Source: Bosea vestrisii
Lineage (GTDB): Bacteria; Pseudomonadota; Alphaproteobacteria; Rhizobiales; Beijerinckiaceae
NCBI RefSeq assembly: GCF_030144325.1
Contig: NZ_CP126307.1
Span: 3,810,001-3,874,000 of the forward strand
Direction of reading: 5' to 3'
DNA length: 64,000 bases
A model generated the notes under the pieces. The model saw only the letters and a program-made list of their open reading frames with translations. It was not told where the DNA came from and made no database searches. The translations under genes and the position numbers were made by a program. This document shows positions 43,255-52,900 of the stretch, in pieces (position 1 is the stretch's first letter; every line of letters begins with the position of its first letter).

Positions 43255-44565
43255 ATGGATGCAGCGCGGCGGAACAGGACAATCGACGACGAACTGGTCG
43301 AAGCCCGGGCACGTTATGGGCAGAGGCGGCCGAAATCACTGGCCATTCATGAGCGCGCCTGTGAGGTGATGCCGGGTGGAAACACCCGGACCGTGCTTTA
43401 TCACGGCCCGTTTCCGCTTCGCCTGGCTCATGGCGAGGGAGCGGTCGCGACCGACGCTGACGGACACCGCTACGTCAATCTACTCGGCGAATACACGGCC
43501 GGTCTGTTCGGTCATTCCCACCCGGTCATTCGCCGGGCAATCGACGCTGCGCTCGACGGCGGTGTCAATCTCGGCGGTCACACCATGTTCGAGGCCGAGC
43601 TCGCCCGGCATGTGGTCGAGCGCTTTCCGGCGATTGAACGCGTGCGGTTCACGAATTCCGGTACCGAGGCGAATCTGATGGCGATTGCGACGGCGCGCGC
43701 CTTCACCAAGCGCGCGAAGGTGCTGGTATTCCGGGGCGGCTATCACGGGGGCCTGCTCTATTTCGGCGGCGGTGGCATTCCGATCAACGCTCCCTACGAA
43801 TTCATCGTCGCGCCCTACAACGATGCCGATGCGACCGCCCGCCTGATCCGCGAGAACGGATCGGATCTCGCCTGCGTTCTGACCGAAGCGATGATGGGAT
43901 CGAGCGGCTGCATTCCTGCGCGACCGGAATTCCTCGCCATGCTGCGCAGGGAGACCCTGGCCGCGGGAGCGCTTCTCGTCCTCGACGAGGTGATGACATC
44001 GCGCTTCGGTCGCAGCGGCGCCCATGGCCTGCTCGGCCTCGAACCCGATCTCATAACGCTCGGCAAATGGGTCGGGGGCGGCATGTCCTTCGGAGCCTTC
44101 GGCGGGCGGGCGGACATCATGGCGATGTACGATCCGTCGAAACCCGGCTCGCTGCCGCATGCGGGAACCTTCAACAACAACGTGCTCTCGATGTCGGCGG
44201 GCGTCGCCGCGCTGACTCAGGTTTTCACACCGGATGTCGCTGAGGCGCTGCACGCACGCGGCGAACAATTGCGGGAACGCCTGAACGCTCTGTTCCGCAG
44301 TGCCGATGTCTCGCTCCAGGCGACCGGGCAAGGTTCGCTGATGAACATCCATGCCCGCCGCGGCCCGGTGAACAGTCCCGACGACCTCGATGGCAGCGAC
44401 GATCGCATCAGGGAACTGGTCTTTCTGGATCTGCTCGAGCGCGGTTTCTATCTTGCTCGCCGGGGCTTCATTGCGCTGTCGCTGGCCGTCGACGATGGGA
44501 TGACGGAGCAGTTCCTGGGCGCGCTGGAGGACATTGTCTCGGAGCGAAGGCGCATGCTCGTCTGA
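43255..44565 (+). CDS. Class III aminotransferase (glutamate-1-semialdehyde aminomutase-like)
   Basis: The 436-residue PLP enzyme starts at ATG 43255 with GGAAG upstream. Family motifs are ACEVMPGGNTRTVLYHGPFP, TNSGTEANLMAIATARAF, GGYHGG, LLVLDEVMTSRFG, and the PLP-binding Lys in LITLGKWVGGG. Being outside any haem pathway genes, it is more likely a catabolic aminotransferase or aminomutase than HemL. It is divergent from the TetR gene, with an operator in the shared promoter. The long plus-strand frame extending back to 42310 is antisense to TetR and was not used. Confidence 0.88.
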   Translation: MDAARRNRTIDDELVEARARYGQRRPKSLAIHERACEVMPGGNTRTVLYHGPFPLRLAHGEGAVATDADGHRYVNLLGEYTAGLFGHSHPVIRRAIDAALDGGVNLGGHTMFEAELARHVVERFPAIERVRFTNSGTEANLMAIATARAFTKRAKVLVFRGGYHGGLLYFGGGGIPINAPYEFIVAPYNDADATARLIRENGSDLACVLTEAMMGSSGCIPARPEFLAMLRRETLAAGALLVLDEVMTSRFGRSGAHGLLGLEPDLITLGKWVGGGMSFGAFGGRADIMAMYDPSKPGSLPHAGTFNNNVLSMSAGVAALTQVFTPDVAEALHARGEQLRERLNALFRSADVSLQATGQGSLMNIHARRGPVNSPDDLDGSDDRIRELVFLDLLERGFYLARRGFIALSLAVDDGMTEQFLGALEDIVSERRRMLV

Positions 44566-44718
44566 GGAGGCTTGAGCGCATCCACAGCAGGGTGCGGCGG
44601 GCTGGGACGCTGAGCCGCTCTCGCGACGGATGACGGCGCAGCCCTTCTTCTACATGGACCCAGGCTGCATCGCGATCCTGCTCGGCTACTTCTAGGTAGG
44701 CCGTCACAGGCTGTTGCT

Positions 44719-44763
44719 CGCACTTCCGGACATTGAGGCTCTGCGCATAAGCGGACAAGTCAT
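44719..44763. repeat. Dispersed CTTCCGGACATT intergenic repeat, copy 5
   Basis: The motif is CGCACTTCCGGACATT, about eight bases, then TGCGCATAAGCGGACAAGT. It lies between the convergent aminotransferase and surE genes, in the high-GC half of the window. Confidence 0.5.
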
Positions 44764-44800
44764 CCCGCTGGGATTCCTGGATGCCTGTGGCAGGTGAAAC

Positions 44801-45559
44801 TCAGATATGGGAAAGACCCGCATTGAGGTCTGCGGCAAGGCTCGCGTCCAGCGGGGCTCCATCGATCCAGCAATGGCGCACGATCGCAATCTTGCCCGCA
44901 TCGATGAAGCTGTTCTCGTCGCCGGGCCGGCTTGTATGCGGACGGCCACGGCGGATGCGCCAGACGATGCGCTCGCCGTCCTCGGAGCTGATGTCGGCCG
45001 CACCCGCGATCTTGTCGCGGCCGATTTTGGCGAAGCCGATCTTCGCCGGCAGGTCCTTCGGCAGGTTGACGCTGAGATAGGCGCCCTCCCGGCTCCAGGC
45101 GGCGCGGTGCTGCCATAGATTGCCGATCAGCTCTGCCAGCGCGGCGACATCGCCCTCTTCGGATGTCCCGCCCTTGGAACGGGAGAAGCCGATGGCGGGG
45201 ATATCCCAGAAACTCGCTTCGCGGGCAATCGACAACGTGCCGGAATAAGCGGCGTCCTCGGCGGCATTGCGGCCATCATTGACGCCTGAGAGCACGAGAT
45301 CCGGCCTGCCGCCGTCGCGGAACAGCACGGTCATCGCCGCGACGACGCAATCGGCCGGCGTTCCGTCGAGCGCATGGACCTGGGCTTCGCGGCGGGTCAG
45401 CGTCAGGTCGCGGTCGAAGGACAAATGATGGCTCGCGGCCGTCCATTTCCGTTCGGGCGCGACGACCCAGATGTCGGGGGCGACACGAGCGGCGGCGCGG
45501 CGCAGCAGGGCGATGCCGGGAGCGTCGATGCCGTCGTCATTGGCGATCAGGATGCGCAT
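44801..45559 (-). CDS. surE: SurE 5'/3'-nucleotidase
   Basis: The 252-residue protein starts MRILIANDDGIDAPGIALL, the SurE signature with the metal-binding Asp pair. It continues VVAPERKWTAASHHLSF, LSGVNDGRNAAEDAAYSGT and AIGFS. SurE enzymes remove phosphate from nucleoside monophosphates and short polyphosphates. The start at 45559 lies two bases after the upstream MBL gene's stop, so it is the last gene of a transporter operon rather than in the usual surE-pcm context. A paralogue specialised for an imported phosphorylated compound is likely. Confidence 0.9.
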   Translation of the reverse strand: MRILIANDDGIDAPGIALLRRAAARVAPDIWVVAPERKWTAASHHLSFDRDLTLTRREAQVHALDGTPADCVVAAMTVLFRDGGRPDLVLSGVNDGRNAAEDAAYSGTLSIAREASFWDIPAIGFSRSKGGTSEEGDVAALAELIGNLWQHRAAWSREGAYLSVNLPKDLPAKIGFAKIGRDKIAGAADISSEDGERIVWRIRRGRPHTSRPGDENSFIDAGKIAIVRHCWIDGAPLDASLAADLNAGLSHI

Positions 45560-45561
45560 GG

Positions 45562-46710
45562 TCAGATCTCGATGCTGTCGCCGGGCTTGAGCTCGGCATT
45601 GAGGTTTTGAATGTCGGAGGCGAGAGCCCGCGCCGTCGCGGCATCGCAGGAATGGGCGAGCACGCAGTTCGCACCGCTGGCTGCGGCAATGGCAGCGTTC
45701 TCCGGCAAGGTCGGGTGGGTCGGGAAGCGCAGCCAATCTGCTTTCCCGGCGGCCAGCAGCGCATCTGCCGGGCTTCCCTTGGGAACATGGCCGGTCAGGA
45801 GCACCGGGTGCCCCTCGCGGCGCGCCTGGGCGAGCGCCGCTCTCGACGGGCCGGAGAGCCCCATGCCGTCATCGCACAGCAGAACGGCGGCCGGCAGCGC
45901 CTGTCCCTCTTCCCAGAGGGATGCTGCAGCGAGGCGCGCCGAAAGGAGGTCAGTGGTCCCTGGTTTCAGCCAGGCGGATGCCGCGATCTGTTGAGCCAAT
46001 GCTGCGCGCATCGATGGATGGATGGCGATCGGGCCTTCGATCAGACCGATCAGCTCGATCGAGCGCCCAGATAGCGGCGTCGGCAGCACCGCGCTTTGCG
46101 AGTGGGCCGAGAGCCAGCGCCGTATCGCCGCGCCGCGCTCGGCCGCCGGGACGCGATCCTCGCCATAGGAGGCGTCGAGCAGCAGCAGGTCGCAAGGTGG
46201 CAGCTGGTCCATCGCGAACACCGGGCTGGCAGGGACGATGTCGCCGCAATAGGTCAGGCTGCCCTCCGCCGCGCTGAGATGACACCAGATGCCGCCGACG
46301 ACATGGCCGCTCCGGCCGGTGCGGATGGCGAGCGGGCCGATGTTGAAATCCTGGCCGGCGGCGATGATCTCGGGAGCGGATTGTCCGGCGAGCTCGCGCT
46401 CCTGCGGCGTCGCATAGGCGGCGAGCGTCGCGTCCACCTCGGCGGCGCTCTCGGTGGTCATCAGCACGCGGCCGGAAAAGCCATTAACGAAGCACCAGCC
46501 GAGCGCCGCGACGTGGTCCTCATGAGCGTGCGTCACGATTATCGCGTCGAGCAGCCGGAGCTCCTCCGGCGTGATGGCTGGATAATAGCCGGAGCCGCGC
46601 GGCGCGCTGGTGTCGACGCCGACGTCGAGCAGAAGCCGCGTGCCGCCCTGCTCGACACCGATGCAGGTGCGGCCCTTCTCGCCGACGCCGCCGTGGATCT
46701 TCACTTTCAT
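45562..46710 (-). CDS. MBL-fold metallo-hydrolase, RNase J/beta-CASP-like
   Basis: The 382-residue protein starts MKVKIHGGVGEKGRTCIGV. It has the metallo-beta-lactamase HxHxDH motif (VTHAHEDHVAALGW), GRSGHVVGGIW, YCGDIVPASP and a terminal AHSCDA His. The overall plan is like archaeal/bacterial CPSF-RNase J proteins but short, so a small-molecule phosphodiesterase is possible. It lies 10 bases after the ABC ATPase gene and 2 bases before surE. The neighbours suggest it opens or hydrolyses the compound carried in by the transporter before SurE dephosphorylates it. Confidence 0.82.
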   Translation of the reverse strand: MKVKIHGGVGEKGRTCIGVEQGGTRLLLDVGVDTSAPRGSGYYPAITPEELRLLDAIIVTHAHEDHVAALGWCFVNGFSGRVLMTTESAAEVDATLAAYATPQERELAGQSAPEIIAAGQDFNIGPLAIRTGRSGHVVGGIWCHLSAAEGSLTYCGDIVPASPVFAMDQLPPCDLLLLDASYGEDRVPAAERGAAIRRWLSAHSQSAVLPTPLSGRSIELIGLIEGPIAIHPSMRAALAQQIAASAWLKPGTTDLLSARLAAASLWEEGQALPAAVLLCDDGMGLSGPSRAALAQARREGHPVLLTGHVPKGSPADALLAAGKADWLRFPTHPTLPENAAIAAASGANCVLAHSCDAATARALASDIQNLNAELKPGDSIEI

Positions 46711-46720
46711 GCCATTGATC

Positions 46721-47812
46721 TCATGCGGCCTGGCGCGTGATCCCCGCTTCGGGGATGACCCAGCCGTCATGGATCGCGATGCGGATCGCATCGCCGGGCT
46801 GGGTTGGAGCAGGCTCGGCGGCATCGAGATGCAGCAGCATGTCACCGGGAGCGGCGGCGCGCGCCTCGAGCCGGAAGTGCCCGCCCTGATAGGACAGACG
46901 CTCGACCGTGGCTGGGAAGCCCGCGTGCTCCGCAGGTGCGATACCGATGTCGCGCGCCCGCAGGCAGAGTTTCGCCTGGTTGGTGATCGTCTGGTCCGGC
47001 CGGCAGCGAACCACGGTTTCGATGCCCAGCACATTGACCTTGCAGCGGCCGCCCTGCGCCGGCGACAGCACTGTCGCGGGCAGCACCATGCCGTCACCGA
47101 TGAAGCCGGCGACGGTGGTGTCGGCCGGTTCGCGATAGAGCATCGAGGGCGTAGCGAGCTGGAGCAGCCGGCCGCGATCCATCACTGCGATTCGATCCGC
47201 CAGCGCCATGGCCTCGGCCTGGTCATGAGTGATGTAGACCATGGTCGTGCCGGTGCGCTCGTGGAAGCGGGCGAACTCCTCCTCCATCGAAGCGCGCAGA
47301 TGCACATCGAGATTGGCCAGCGGCTCGTCGAGCAGCACGAGCGAAGGCTCGGTCACGAGGCAGCGGGCCAGCGCGACGCGCTGGCGCTGGCCGCCGGAGA
47401 GCAGGCCGGGCCGGCGCTCGTCAAAGCCGTTGAGGCCGACGAGATCGAGCGCTGCGGCCACGCGCCGTGCCCGCTCTGGATCGCGCACGCCGGCGACCGT
47501 CAGCCCGTAGGCGACGTTCTCCGCCACGGTCATATGCGGCCAGAGCGCATAGGACTGGAAGACGATGCCGAGCTTGCGATGCTCGGGCGGGACATGCTGC
47601 TCGGCCGAGGAAACGAGCCGGTCGCCGATGCGGATCGCTCCGCCGTCGAGCTTGTCGAAGCCGGCGATCTGGCGCAGCAACGTCGTCTTGCCGCAACCGG
47701 AGGGGCCGAGCACGGCGAGGAATTCGCCATCCTCGACATCGATCGAGACGTCGTCGAGGGCGAGAAAGGCACCGAAGCGCTTCTGCGCCCGGTCGATGGT
47801 CAGTCGCGCCAC
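46721..47812 (-). CDS. ABC transporter ATPase (iron/phosphonate/spermidine type)
   Basis: The 363-residue protein starts at GTG 47812 (ARLTIDRAQKRFGAFLALDD), 13 bases inside the permease gene. Walker A is GPSGCGKTT, the Q-loop is VFQSYALWPHMTVAENVAYG, the signature LLSGGQRQRVALARC, and Walker B LVLLDEPLANLD. A TOBE-type C-terminal domain follows. This belongs to the FbpC/PotA/PhnT group. Together with the fused permease and binding protein it forms a complete importer. Confidence 0.92.
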   Translation of the reverse strand: MARLTIDRAQKRFGAFLALDDVSIDVEDGEFLAVLGPSGCGKTTLLRQIAGFDKLDGGAIRIGDRLVSSAEQHVPPEHRKLGIVFQSYALWPHMTVAENVAYGLTVAGVRDPERARRVAAALDLVGLNGFDERRPGLLSGGQRQRVALARCLVTEPSLVLLDEPLANLDVHLRASMEEEFARFHERTGTTMVYITHDQAEAMALADRIAVMDRGRLLQLATPSMLYREPADTTVAGFIGDGMVLPATVLSPAQGGRCKVNVLGIETVVRCRPDQTITNQAKLCLRARDIGIAPAEHAGFPATVERLSYQGGHFRLEARAAAPGDMLLHLDAAEPAPTQPGDAIRIAIHDGWVIPEAGITRQAA

Positions 47813-49512
47813 GGCAGGACTCCCTGGGGCAATCTCTGGGCGAAGAGGGTGGTCGAGAGCATCAGCCCGACGGTGACGAGCACGGTGATCGCGGCCAGCG
47901 CCGAGGCGTAGGTGGAATCGCCGCCCTGCTCGAAGGAGAAGACGACGACGCCGAGCGTTTCGGCCCCGGACGACCAGAGCAGCGCCGAGACCGTCAGCTC
48001 GTTGAAGGCGGTCAGGAAGATCAGCAGCGCGCCCGCCACGGCCGCGGGGGCGATCAGCGGGAAGATGATGGTGACGAGACGGCGCGGCAGGCCGGCGCCG
48101 GCGACCTGCGCGGCCTCTTCCAGCGTCCGGTCGATCTGGAGATAGCCGCTGACGATGGGGCGCAGTCCCAGCACGAGGAAGCGCGCGAGATAGGCGAAGA
48201 TGATGATCCAGACCGTGTTGTAGAGCGAGACGCCGAACAGCGGCAGCGGCTTGAGGAAGAGCAGGATCGCCGCGATGGCGAGCACCACGCCCGGCATGGC
48301 GTAGGGTAGCTCCGCCGCCAGGTTGAGCAGGCGCAGGACCCGCGATTTCTTCCAGACGATGAAGTAGCCGAGCGGGACGCAGATCAGCACGATCAGGATC
48401 GCAGCGCCGGCCGACATCAGGAAGCTGTTGATGAAGGCACGCTTCGACGCCGCATGTTCCAGCAGCACATAGGCATAGTTGCCCAGCGTCGCCGTAGTCG
48501 CGTTCAGTGGCACGCCGAAAGCCGGGATCAGCGAGGTCGATAGCAGGCCGAGGAAAGGCAGCGCCAGCACGAGGATGGCGAAGGTCCAGAGTACGACCTC
48601 GACCGGCGTCCGCCAGCGGCCGAGTTCGAACGGACGGGCAGCGCTGGAGGTCGTGGTGATGCGGAAATCCCGGCGGCGCATCATGAAGTCCTGCAGCAGG
48701 ATGCCGGCCATCGCGATGACGCCGATCAACAGCGACAGGATGGCGACCTCGGACAGCACGCCCGGGCCGAGGCCGGCGAGACGCTGGTAGATCAGCGTCG
48801 GCAGCACGAGGAAGTTGCCGGGGATGCCGAGGAAGGCCGGGATGCCGAAATTGCCGAGGCATGAGACGAAGCAGAGCGCGATGCCGGCGACGAGCGGCGG
48901 GGTCATCAATGGCAACACGACGGTGCGCAGCACGGTCAACGGGCTGGCGCCGGCGGCGAGGCCGGCCTCGATCAGCTCCTTGGGCAGCGCGCGCAGGCCG
49001 GCCCGCAGCGTCAGGAAGACCAATGGCGCGTATTGCAGGCCAAGCAGCAGGATGATGCCTTCGCGCGAGTAGAGCGGATTGCGGCTGCCGAGCGGCGGCG
49101 CCATGCCGATCAGCTTGAGCAGCGTGCTCGACGGCCCGAAAAGCTGCAGCCAGGCCAATGCGGTGACCTGCGGCGCGATCATCAATGGCAGGACAAAGCA
49201 GAAGGTGAAGGCGTTGCGGGCGCGGATGTCGGTCAGCGTCGCCAGCAGCGCGACGGTGCCGCCGATCAGCACGGCAAGCACCGTGCCGGCGATCGCGGTG
49301 ACCAGGCTGTTGGCGGTCGCAGTCCAGGTCGCCTGGCTGGCGAGCACCTTGCCGAGCGCCGTCGCCGAAAGCTGGCCGCCAGGCGCCAGCCCTTCGATGA
49401 GCAGCCGCCCTATCGGCAGCAGCGAGAGCAGCGCGACGAGGCCGACGAGCCCCCAGAGGAGGCCCGTCTCCTCGACGCGCGTGCGCAGCGTCGCGGTATC
49501 GGCGAGAGACAT
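47800..49512 (-). CDS. Fused ABC permease (FbpB-like, two permease units)
   Basis: The 570-residue protein starts MSLADTATLRTRVEETGLLW and has about 12 membrane helices. It carries two binding-protein-dependent permease (EAA) loops, one near LIEAGLAAGASPLTVLRTVV and one near LEEAAQVAGAGLPRRLVTII. This tandem layout is typical of Fe(III) and 2-aminoethylphosphonate importers. The start is 16 bases downstream of the binding-protein stop, so the operon runs binding protein, permease, ATPase, MBL, SurE. Confidence 0.9.
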   Translation of the reverse strand: MSLADTATLRTRVEETGLLWGLVGLVALLSLLPIGRLLIEGLAPGGQLSATALGKVLASQATWTATANSLVTAIAGTVLAVLIGGTVALLATLTDIRARNAFTFCFVLPLMIAPQVTALAWLQLFGPSSTLLKLIGMAPPLGSRNPLYSREGIILLLGLQYAPLVFLTLRAGLRALPKELIEAGLAAGASPLTVLRTVVLPLMTPPLVAGIALCFVSCLGNFGIPAFLGIPGNFLVLPTLIYQRLAGLGPGVLSEVAILSLLIGVIAMAGILLQDFMMRRRDFRITTTSSAARPFELGRWRTPVEVVLWTFAILVLALPFLGLLSTSLIPAFGVPLNATTATLGNYAYVLLEHAASKRAFINSFLMSAGAAILIVLICVPLGYFIVWKKSRVLRLLNLAAELPYAMPGVVLAIAAILLFLKPLPLFGVSLYNTVWIIIFAYLARFLVLGLRPIVSGYLQIDRTLEEAAQVAGAGLPRRLVTIIFPLIAPAAVAGALLIFLTAFNELTVSALLWSSGAETLGVVVFSFEQGGDSTYASALAAITVLVTVGLMLSTTLFAQRLPQGVLPWRD

Positions 49513-49528
49513 GCGCACCCGTCCGGGC

Positions 49529-50524
49529 TCAGTTGCCGAACATGGTGGCGAAACGGGCCTTGTCCGCTTCCGTCGCCTTGACCACGGCCGCGATATCGGA
49601 CGGCATGACGTTGATCTTGGTGCCCTCCGGCAACCAGGCCGGCGAGCCGACGCTGGGCTTTGCGGGGATGTAGCCCATCGCCAGAGCAAGTTTCTGGCCG
49701 TCATCGGAGAGGATGAAGTCGACGAAAGCCTTGGCGGCGGCCTCGTTCTTGGTCGACTTCACGATGGCGACGGGCTCGGTCACAGCCGGCGCGCCCTCCT
49801 TCGGGAAGACGAAGTCGATCGGAGAACCCTGCTTCTTGGCGTTGTAGGCCATGAAGTCGACGAGCACGCCATAGGCCTTCTCGCCGGTGGCGACCGAACG
49901 CAGCACGGCACCGTTGCCACGCACGGCCACGGCCTCGTTGGCTTTCAGCCCCTCGAACAGCTTCCAGCCGAGATCGGGCCGCGCCGTCATGGTCGAGAGC
50001 ATGATCGCAGCGGCGCCGGAATAGAGCGGGCTCGGCATCGAGATCTGGCCCTTGTAGCCGGGCTTGTCGAGATCGGCCCAGGAGCTCGGCTTTTCCTTGG
50101 CACCGGTGTTGTAGGCGATGCCGGTGGTGATCAGCTTCGAGCCGAAATAGGTCTTGTCTGCATCGAAGGAGCCGGGCTGCAGGCCCTCGGTCTTGGCGCC
50201 GGGATAGGCGAGAAGCTGCTTTTGCGCCTTCAGGATTTCCATGCTCGCGGCATCGGCGATCAGCAGCACGTCGGCGCCGGGTTGGCCGGCCGAGATTTCG
50301 GCGGCGAGCTTGCCCATCACCTCGGTCGTGCCGGAGCGGAAGATCTCGATCTCGACGCTGGGATAGGCCTTCTTGAAGGCGGCGGTGGTCTGGGCCGCGT
50401 CCTTCTCCGGCTGCGAGGTGTAGAGCACGAGCTTGCCCGAAGGCGCCTGCGCGAAGGCCGGGGCGGCAGTTAGCAGCGCGCCGAAGGCTGCTGCCATCAT
50501 GAATGCGCGTCTCGTCTGGGTCAT
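49529..50524 (-). CDS. Iron/phosphonate-type periplasmic binding protein
   Basis: The 331-residue protein starts MTQTRRAFMMAAAFGALLTA, a cleavable signal ending near AFAQ. GGAGGAG precedes the ATG. The mature part (LVLYTSQPEKDAAQTTAAFK, EIEIFRSGTTEVMGKLAAEI) belongs to the FbpA/AfuA/PhnS group of binding proteins. No conserved pair of iron-binding tyrosines can be fixed by eye, so the ligand (iron, phosphonate or phosphorylated compound) is open. The SurE and MBL genes downstream favour an organic phosphate. Confidence 0.9.
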   Translation of the reverse strand: MTQTRRAFMMAAAFGALLTAAPAFAQAPSGKLVLYTSQPEKDAAQTTAAFKKAYPSVEIEIFRSGTTEVMGKLAAEISAGQPGADVLLIADAASMEILKAQKQLLAYPGAKTEGLQPGSFDADKTYFGSKLITTGIAYNTGAKEKPSSWADLDKPGYKGQISMPSPLYSGAAAIMLSTMTARPDLGWKLFEGLKANEAVAVRGNGAVLRSVATGEKAYGVLVDFMAYNAKKQGSPIDFVFPKEGAPAVTEPVAIVKSTKNEAAAKAFVDFILSDDGQKLALAMGYIPAKPSVGSPAWLPEGTKINVMPSDIAAVVKATEADKARFATMFGN

Positions 50525-50642
50525 CGCTTCTTCTCCTCCGTTGTAAGCCGTCGACCTTTGCGCCGTTATGGCGGTCGATCTTGCATTCTGATGGTCTATA
50601 GCCGGCAACTCACGGCCTTGCCCGGTCTCAAATGCCCTTCAA

Positions 50643-51878
50643 TCACAAAAGCACCTCGGGGCTTTCCAGCGCCTCGCGCAGATCGGCCATGAAGCGGGCA
50701 GCGGCGACGCCGTCGACGATCCGGTGATCCGAAGACAGCGTGAAATTCGCCATCGGCCTCAGCACGATCTGGCTATCTCGGCCGACCGGCTTGTCGACCG
50801 TACGGCCGACCGCGAGAATCGCGCCCTGCGGCGGATTGATGATCGCGGTGAAGCTGTCGACGCCGTACATGCCGAGATTGGAGATCGTGAAGGTGCCGCC
50901 GCCGAGCTCGGCCGGGGTCAGCGTGCGCCTGGCCATGCCATCGCGCAATCTCGCGAATTCGCGGGTCATGGCCGGCATGTCCATGCTGCCTGCGTCACGC
51001 AGCACCGGCACGACGAGGTCCCCGTCGCGCTCCATAGCGATGCCGATGTTGATGCGTTCATGGAAGCGCGTCGCCTCGCCTTCGGCGGAGGCATTGATGA
51101 CCGGGTGATCGCGCAGCACTCGGGCGGCGATCCGCGCGATCAGCACGGTGATGCTGGGCTTGGGCGCGCCGATGCGCTCATGGCGGGCGGCGAGGCGGCC
51201 GAGCAGATCGCGCGCCGCGCTCATCTCGATCTCGGAGGTGAGATAGAAATGCGGTGCGGTGCTCATACTCTGCGAAAGCCGGCTCGCGACGATACGGCGG
51301 ATCGCCGAGAAGGGCTGCAGCCGGCCTTCGGACGTGCTCGCGATTGGGGTCGGTGCGGAGCGTGCCTGCTCAGCCGGCGCACAACGAGACCGCTGATCGA
51401 GATGGCGCCTCACATCGATTTCGCCGATACGCCCGCGTGGCCCCGTACCGGCCACCGTGCCAAGGTCGAGGGCGTGCTGGCGTGCGATGCGGCGGGCCAG
51501 CGGCGTGGCGCGCAGGCCTGAAGCCGTCGCGAAAGCTGGCGCCTCGGTCGCCGCGAGGGCAGAGGTCCTTGGGCGAGAGGCGACGGCAGCTACAGGCGCC
51601 GCAGTGGCTGCCGGCTCGGGCGGCTTGTTGCCGGCCTCGCCGTCGAGATAAATCCAGGCCACGGGGGTTCCGACGCTGATCGGCACGCCGGTTTCCGTCA
51701 TGATGTTCCGGATCGCGCCGCTGGCAGGAGCCTCGACCTCCATCACCGCCTTGTTGGTGCCGATCTCGAAGATCGTGTCGCCCTGGCGGACAAGGTCGCC
51801 TTCCTTGACATGCCAGGCCTCGATCGTGCCGGTCTCCATGTCCATGTCGACCTTGGGGAGGATGACCTCGACCGGCAT
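50643..51878 (-). CDS. 2-oxoacid dehydrogenase E2 (dihydrolipoamide acyltransferase)
   Basis: The 411-residue protein has a lipoyl domain at residues 1-80 with the lipoylated Lys in EIGTNKAVMEVEAP. An Ala/Pro linker and a peripheral-subunit-binding domain follow (ATPLARRIARQHALDLGTVA, GTGPRGRI). The acyltransferase core ends with catalytic SSDHRIVDG. It transfers the acyl group from E1-bound lipoyl to CoA. Its ATG shares a base with the E1 beta stop. No dedicated E3 is in the operon, so the housekeeping lipoamide dehydrogenase is presumably used. Confidence 0.92.
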   Translation of the reverse strand: MPVEVILPKVDMDMETGTIEAWHVKEGDLVRQGDTIFEIGTNKAVMEVEAPASGAIRNIMTETGVPISVGTPVAWIYLDGEAGNKPPEPAATAAPVAAVASRPRTSALAATEAPAFATASGLRATPLARRIARQHALDLGTVAGTGPRGRIGEIDVRRHLDQRSRCAPAEQARSAPTPIASTSEGRLQPFSAIRRIVASRLSQSMSTAPHFYLTSEIEMSAARDLLGRLAARHERIGAPKPSITVLIARIAARVLRDHPVINASAEGEATRFHERINIGIAMERDGDLVVPVLRDAGSMDMPAMTREFARLRDGMARRTLTPAELGGGTFTISNLGMYGVDSFTAIINPPQGAILAVGRTVDKPVGRDSQIVLRPMANFTLSSDHRIVDGVAAARFMADLREALESPEVLL

Positions 51879-52900
51879 CAGGCTTCCCCGCGGCGAACGA
51901 GATTGGTGGCCGCGGCGACGATGTCGTCCTCCTGCGGGACGGCCGCCTTTTCCAGCACCGGATTGTAGGGGATCGGCGCGTCGGCGCCGCCGAGCCGGAT
52001 GATCGGCGCATCGAGGAAATCGAAGACCTCGCTTTCGGCGATCATGGCGGAGATTTCCGCCCCGATGCCCATGGTCTTGACGCCCTCGTAGACGACCAGG
52101 AGGCGGTGAGTCTTGCGCACGCTCTCGGCGATGGTGGTGAAGTCGATCGGGCGGATCGAGCGCAGGTCGATGACCTCGGCCGAGATACCTTCGGCGGCCA
52201 GCCGTTCCGCCGCGGCCTGGGCCTTCAGCGCCATGATCGAGGAGCCGACGATGGTGATGTCGGCGCCTTCGCGGCGGATAGCCGCCTGGCCGATCGGCAC
52301 GCGATAGGCCTCGGCCGGGACATGGCCCTTGGTCTTGTAGAGCAGCTTGTGCTCGAAGATCAGCACCGGGTTGGGGTCGTCGATCGCCGCGAGCAGCATG
52401 CCCTTGGCGTCGTACGGCGTGCTCGGCTGCAGCACCTTGAGGCCCGGCACATGCGCAAACCAGGCTTCCAGGCTCTGGCTGTGCTGGGCGGCCGCGCCCG
52501 TGCCCGAGCCACCCGGCAGGCGGACCACCATCGGCACGCTCGCCTTGCCGCCGAACATGAAGCGGATCTTGGCGGCCTGGTTGACGATCTGCTCCATGGC
52601 GAGCGTGACGAAATCCGAGAACTGGATCTCCAGCACCGGCCGCATGCCGGTGATCGCAGCGCCGACGGCCGCGCCGGCGATGCCAAGCTCGCTGATCGGC
52701 GTGTCGATCACGCGATCCGTGCCGAAGCGGTGGACGAGGTCGCCCGAGACGCCGAAGGCGCCGCCATAGACGCCGACATCCTCGCCGAACAGGAAGACGC
52801 GTTCGTCGGCCTCCATCGCCTGGGCCAGCGCCTCGCGCGCCGCCTCGGCATAGGACAGCTCGCGGATAGCGGCCGGGGCTTCGAGCGTATCAGAGGGCAT
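51878..52900 (-). CDS. 2-oxoacid dehydrogenase E1 beta subunit
   Basis: The 340-residue transketolase-like protein has FLFGEDVGVYGGAFGVSG, DTPISELGIAGAAVGAA, RLPGGSGTGAAAQHSQSLEA and a C-terminal transketolase domain (ADITIVGSSIMALKAQAAAE). It forms the TPP active site with the alpha subunit. The start at 52900 lies inside the alpha gene's last codons (11-base overlap). Acetoin and pyruvate dehydrogenases share these motifs, so the substrate is not fixed. Confidence 0.92.
   Translation of the reverse strand: MPSDTLEAPAAIRELSYAEAAREALAQAMEADERVFLFGEDVGVYGGAFGVSGDLVHRFGTDRVIDTPISELGIAGAAVGAAITGMRPVLEIQFSDFVTLAMEQIVNQAAKIRFMFGGKASVPMVVRLPGGSGTGAAAQHSQSLEAWFAHVPGLKVLQPSTPYDAKGMLLAAIDDPNPVLIFEHKLLYKTKGHVPAEAYRVPIGQAAIRREGADITIVGSSIMALKAQAAAERLAAEGISAEVIDLRSIRPIDFTTIAESVRKTHRLLVVYEGVKTMGIGAEISAMIAESEVFDFLDAPIIRLGGADAPIPYNPVLEKAAVPQEDDIVAAATNLVRRGEA

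Noticed and set aside
47813..48862. A minus-strand frame extending the ABC ATPase upstream across the permease gene.
   Set aside because: It is an alternative frame of the permease with Arg/Pro-rich composition. The ATPase family starts at ARLTIDRAQK, and the permease frame is intact.
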